From NCBI GenBank assembly GCA_963402885.1, contig OY727103.1:6734501-6798500 (forward strand): 64,000 nt of DNA. Direction: 5' to 3'. Source of the DNA: Antedon bifida. Its lineage: Eukaryota; Echinodermata; Crinoidea; Comatulida; Antedonidae. This document shows, piece after piece, positions 60,601 to 64,000 of this stretch (position 1 is its first letter; each line of letters opens with the position of its first letter). The translations under genes were made by a program, and so were the position numbers. The notes beneath the pieces were generated by a model that saw nothing but the letters and a program-made list of their open reading frames with translations, was not told the origin of the DNA and made no database searches.

Positions 60601-61810
60601 AATTTTCATAGTGATCAGTATGTTTTATTACAGTAGTTCTGCAGTGGTTTATAAATCAATCAATTTATTCGTTATGGATTATGAGAATTCACTAATTAAA
60701 ACTTCAATTACCTTCGTAATGCCCGCTGCTGACTCCAATTTATTTTGCAGGCGTTCATGATACCAAGGCACCTTGTTGCATCCATTTTTTGACCATTAGT
60801 ATCTGGTGCAGCAACATTCACTTTGGTGGCTTGTGAAGTGGTAACCATGTTTAGTGGCTTCAAAATTGAAAATGTTTTCAATTAATTACAACCAGAAAAT
60901 AATATTTAAGCCTCACAAAATAATGACTAATCAGATGATTTTAAAGGAAAATTATTTTATTATTATATAATATTAATAATCGGATTTGGAATCTTACCCG
61001 TCCTTGAGTTTTCAAAGTTATTTTCCCTTCAGTCACATCTTGATGAACTAGCTTATGTGCCAGATTTGATAGCTCTGTTGGGTAGACATTTGTGTTGGCA
61101 GTTGCAGTTTGGATGTCTTTAACAGCATTTCTAATTTTCATAAAAGCTTGTTCCTTTTCCGTTTTACATACATGATTGTCTGTTTCACTTAGGTATAATT
61201 TTGACAGACAAATAGAACATTGAAGGACAACTGATGTTAATGAGTGCTCAATGATTGCCGGAATTTGCACAAGTTCGTCCTTCTTAAAATTAAAATTACA
61301 ACTAAAACAGGGAATAGATAATTTGGAAATAGCAGAAAACAATTTAGTTGTACAGTGTGTACAAAAAAAATGGCCACATGGTGTCTGGACGCTATCAAGA
61401 GATAACATTTTATTGCAAATTAAGCATTCATAAATTTTATCACAATCGTTTAAGATTTTGAACTGCCGACTGATTGTGGCTAGCGGCGGAGGAACTGAAG
61501 TAAAATTACCGCTTGTGCCTCTTTGAAAATTTTGTTTCTGTCTTCGCCCTGATACTAGTTGACTTCTGTATAAAAAACATGCTAGACATCTTTCCTCATG
61601 TGGCTTATAATGAAACGGCGAAAGAGAATGCCCTTTATAAAATCGTGAATGACAAGTGGAACAAAGTGCCTCTGGATCAACAGAATTTTTAATTTCAAAT
61701 AAAGGGGGTAATTTGTTCATGTTGGCCAAAGTGTACCTCTCATCTTTTTCTTTCATTTTTTTTCCACAATCAAAACAAATAGAGGACAGTGCCTTCTCAT
61801 GAAACTCCAT
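57613..61810 (-). CDS. RAG1-like RING/zinc-finger DDE transposase-related protein, 11 coding exons
   Basis: Exons: 61810-60998, 60857-60712, 60567-60358, 59981-59730, 59540-59464, 59363-59167, 59049-58923, 58835-58627, 58542-58399, 58294-58087, 57917-57613. All ten introns (84-376 bp) are GT-AG and every phase matches, giving 895 residues. Order of parts: a CxxC...CxxC...H-x3-H...CxxC zinc domain (C12, C15, C50, C53, H67, H71, C75, C78); a C3HC4 RING (C129 to C171); a C2HC finger (C198, C201, H213, C215); and a core with D409 in GGDKGGD, D485 in FGDYDFLC, C504/C507, H818, H822/H823 and E844 in EQGGE. Residues 608-677 are helical, perhaps coiled-coil. RAG1 has the same order of zinc domain, RING, zinc finger and DDE core; its triad is D600, D708, E962 with C727, C730, H937, H942. 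Likely a nuclear DNA-binding transposase or a domesticated relative, possibly with RING E3 activity. Whether it belongs with RAG1L/Transib or with Chapaev-type N-RAG-TP is unsettled. The first ATG follows a strong acceptor, CCACAG, so a 5' exon is likely. Confidence 0.88.
60998..61810 (-). other. exon with the RAG1-type N-terminal zinc domain and RING
   Basis: Encodes residues 1-271 and ends exactly in phase 0 before a GTAAGA donor. The reading frame continues open past the donor to 60941 but that extension (VRFQIRLL...) is intron. All three zinc modules sit in this one exon, so a transcript lacking later exons would still make a complete RING protein. Confidence 0.85.
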
Positions 61811-62640
61811 CTGTGGGAAGATAGTATTTCACATTTGATACAGTGCAATTCCATTTGTTGTAAACTAAATTAATATCTAGTTCTAGGCCTAGGAAAACAT
61901 GCATATTCAGTGAATATTGAAATTAATAAATGAAACAATCGTATTAGCTAGCATTATTAAAAATTATTAATAATCATGTTACTTAAGGAAATTTAATTCA
62001 TTGCGAAAAAATCACACAGGCTTGGGCCTAGCTTAAAGCTAGGCCGCCAGAAAGGCCACGCTCGTCGCGGGCCTCGTCTGCGCCTGCATACCCGGTGATC
62101 GGCTAATGTTTCAAAAAAGGCTGTTGTATTACGATAATTTATAAGATATTGAACCGTCACCTTTTAACAAAACTATGTTAAATATTACCAATTAGTATTA
62201 TTGGTTTACAGAAAATAAGTATTATCTTTTAAAAAATAACGATGTAAACACAATCGGTGAAGTTAGACGGTGTATTTTTAACTTTTGTTTGTTTACAATA
62301 TAGACTACGCTGTTCGCTGCTACTTCCGGGTAAATTAACCGACTTTTATATTCGATAAGTCGTCTTAGTAATTGTTTTTTTATCATTATGCTGTAATGAA
62401 ATCATAAAAAATCTGGTTTCAAACCAGCAAATACTAACCTTAATTGATAACTTGATTAAAAAAACGTTAAATTGACTACAAATGATACTTGTATATTTTT
62501 GACGTTCGCGAAAGTTTCATAACCTCTCGCGAACGAATTTTCAATCTTCCGCGGTTCAGAAAAAGTCGTCTGCTAACATTGAGGGCGCTTGACTTTTTCT
62601 AAAATATTATCATAGGTTGAAACAGCTGTGAACTACTGAT
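61811..62640 (-). promoter_or_regulatory. 5' flank: likely intron, 5' UTR exon and promoter of the RAG1-like gene
   Basis: Immediately upstream of the ATG the minus strand reads TATCTTCCCACAG, a good splice acceptor. A plausible donor, AAG before GTTAGT, lies at 62438-62433, which would give a 5' UTR exon starting above 62439. Further up are an inverted repeat GTTCGCGA (62504-62511) / TCGCGAAC (62527-62534) and another, AGAAAAAGTC (62558-62567) / GACTTTTTCT (62591-62600). A GC-rich island at 62041-62105 lies within the presumed intron. All of this is inferred from sequence motifs. Confidence 0.4.
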
Positions 62641-63692
62641 AGATCCGAACCCAACACATCGAAGAAACCAGAGAACTCCTCCCTGAAGAGCCAAAGCCAA
62701 CCACACATTCAGTCATGCGAATAAATAAACAAGTATATTTGAAGAGTTATATTCATTGTTTCTAAAACTGATTCAATCGTAAACATAGCTAATATCTACT
62801 AGAGTCTGATACAATGTTTCTTGTCTTCAGTGCAATAAAATATTCAAAAATTGTATTAAATTCTACATGGTCATATCACGTATTAAAGGTAGATTGGAAA
62901 TGCAACATAGAAAATCATTACGTTGTTAAATACTTCATTCGATTCACGGAATGTAATTTGATTTGGTTTCATAGATGTATATTTACCGTATAAAAACGAC
63001 CAACCCGGAGTCGTATCACGTGGTCTACAACTTAACGATTCTGCATTACATACAGGCAAGATATACACATATTTTACAGAAATACAGGACATTCGAAGAA
63101 AAGGGTCACAATTGTAAACTTTTATTGACGGATTGACGCACATCGAATTTTTAATAGACTCACGAGAGAGATTAACGTACACTAGAAGACATTTTGTCCG
63201 TTTGCTTAGTAATTTAGTTAGGTGCAGACGATGTTTTTATCATAACATAAAACCGCGATGCCGCGCGCGTGCTAAATGTATTGAAATTCCCGCCAATTAT
63301 AAGGTGTGCAGTATAATGTCTCGTTTTAAATCTTATAATGAATTTACTTTTACACGATTTAGCTTTTATTTGAGGGGTTTGGGAGGGTGGGAGTTATTAC
63401 TCCCTATTTGGCGATATCTTGGCACAAGATATTGCGTCATAGCTCCCTCTATAATATTTATGCAAAATACGGCGTACCTACAGTACCTCGGACAAATAAT
63501 ATTTCTCGACCTCCCGATACTAACAGGAAGCATATAAACACGTCAATGTAAACAATACTGAATACTGATTACGTGGAATTATAAATGGATTACTACTGGG
63601 AACACGATCTAATTCACTAAATACCAGGAAACACTTCAAACACTTTCTAGGGACCATGTCAACATTATTCTACAAAGTAAATACATTTTGTT
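62641..63692. other. no supported gene
   Basis: The plus-strand open frame at 63133-63537 (134 codons, Arg/Cys-rich start, hydrophobic end) has no recognisable domain, repeat or splice context. A 39-codon frame at 62643-62775 (after two stops, without ATG) looks protein-like in places (HIEETRELLPEEP) and might be a retroelement or exon remnant. Confidence 0.3.
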
Positions 63693-63856
63693 CAAGCTTT
63701 GTTCCCACTAGCACGTAACGTAGGGACGTAAGCACAACGCAAGTAATTTTTTTAATCACGACGCGATGGATCATCCAAATAGTCGCTTGTGATTGGCCAA
63801 CTTATGTGTTGCGTCATCGTCGTTGCCTTGCGTTTAAGTGGGGACCAAGCGTTATC
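63693..63856. mobile_element. GGTTCCCAC foldback MITE, copy 5
   Basis: AAGCTTTGTTCCCACTAGCA at the left and AAGTGGGGACCAAGCGTT at the right. The interior has GTAGGGACGTAAGCACAACG, ATCACGACGCGATGG and CGCTTGTGATTGGCC. Both ends are recognisable but decayed. Confidence 0.72.
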
Positions 63857-64000
63857 TCCTTTAAACTGTTTAAACCAATCATATTATTATTATTAATTAT
63901 CATACATACTATTTATTGCCTTACAAACTAATAACAAAACTAAAATCATCATTGCAGCAGTTAAAATATTGTTACTGCAGTAACTACAGAAGACTAATGT
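63857..64000. other. no feature seen
   Basis: AT-rich, with a short ATT run near 63884. Confidence 0.4.

Noticed and set aside
60941..60997. Extension of the RING exon frame by 18 codons past 60998.
   Set aside because: A good GTAAGA donor at 60997 and a phase-matched next exon at 60857 show it is intron; the extension is low-complexity.
62643..62775. Exon-like frame containing HIEETRELLPEEP.
   Set aside because: Only 39 codons, preceded by two stops, no acceptor or donor of quality, no second piece nearby.
63133..63537. 134-codon plus-strand frame.
   Set aside because: No family signature, no codon or splice support; length is within chance expectation for this much sequence.

Overview
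This looks like AT-rich nuclear DNA from an animal, most likely a marine deuterostome invertebrate such as an echinoderm. Three things point that way: short GT-AG introns, AATAAA signals, and a tRNA-derived SINE whose body I associate with echinoderm genomes. The species assignment is an inference. The window is gene-poor and dominated by satellites, minisatellites, small foldback transposons and one very large nested repeat. I can support only one real gene.

The gene lies at 57613-61810 on the minus strand. Eleven coding exons, all with canonical splice sites and matching phases, join into one open frame of 895 codons. The predicted protein has an N-terminal zinc domain, a C3HC4 RING finger, a C2HC finger, and then a core carrying the acidic triad and zinc ligands of a RAG1/Transib-type DDE transposase. 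The D-to-CxxC spacing of 19 residues equals that from D708 to C727 in RAG1. No RAG2-like Kelch gene and no convincing element ends were found nearby. Its last five codons and 3' UTR have been amplified into a 188-bp tandem array at 56925-57627.

The second main structure is a 14.5-kb composite at 16797-31354. It is made of about nine units of 1.5-1.8 kb in one orientation. Each unit opens with a 5' hairpin followed by a type-specific arm, and each closes with a 3' hairpin whose stem has the same arm. Read as brackets, the openings and closings are almost perfectly nested: O( B() A( B() A( B( A() ) +1 unmatched B ) A( B() ) ) ). The hairpin arms covary between types while loops and flanks stay constant. 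The architecture recalls Helentron/Helitron2 elements, with asymmetric terminal inverted repeats and a 3' stem-loop, but no replicase is present.

Layout: 1-16.8 kb has no gene, with 67-bp, 43-bp and 88-bp tandem arrays, LINE-like tails and MITE copies. 16.8-31.4 kb is the composite. 31.4-50.2 kb has no gene and many foldback elements, including a TTA-flanked MITE family, a nested GGTTCCCACTAG MITE pair, a CACTRT-ended 449-bp element, a short ACCG-rich element with its empty site next door, a 17-bp array and a SINE. 50.2-55.5 kb holds three minisatellites, of 39 bp, about 34 bp, and the CAACCAACCAGT type. 55.5-64 kb holds the RAG1-like gene and its flanks.
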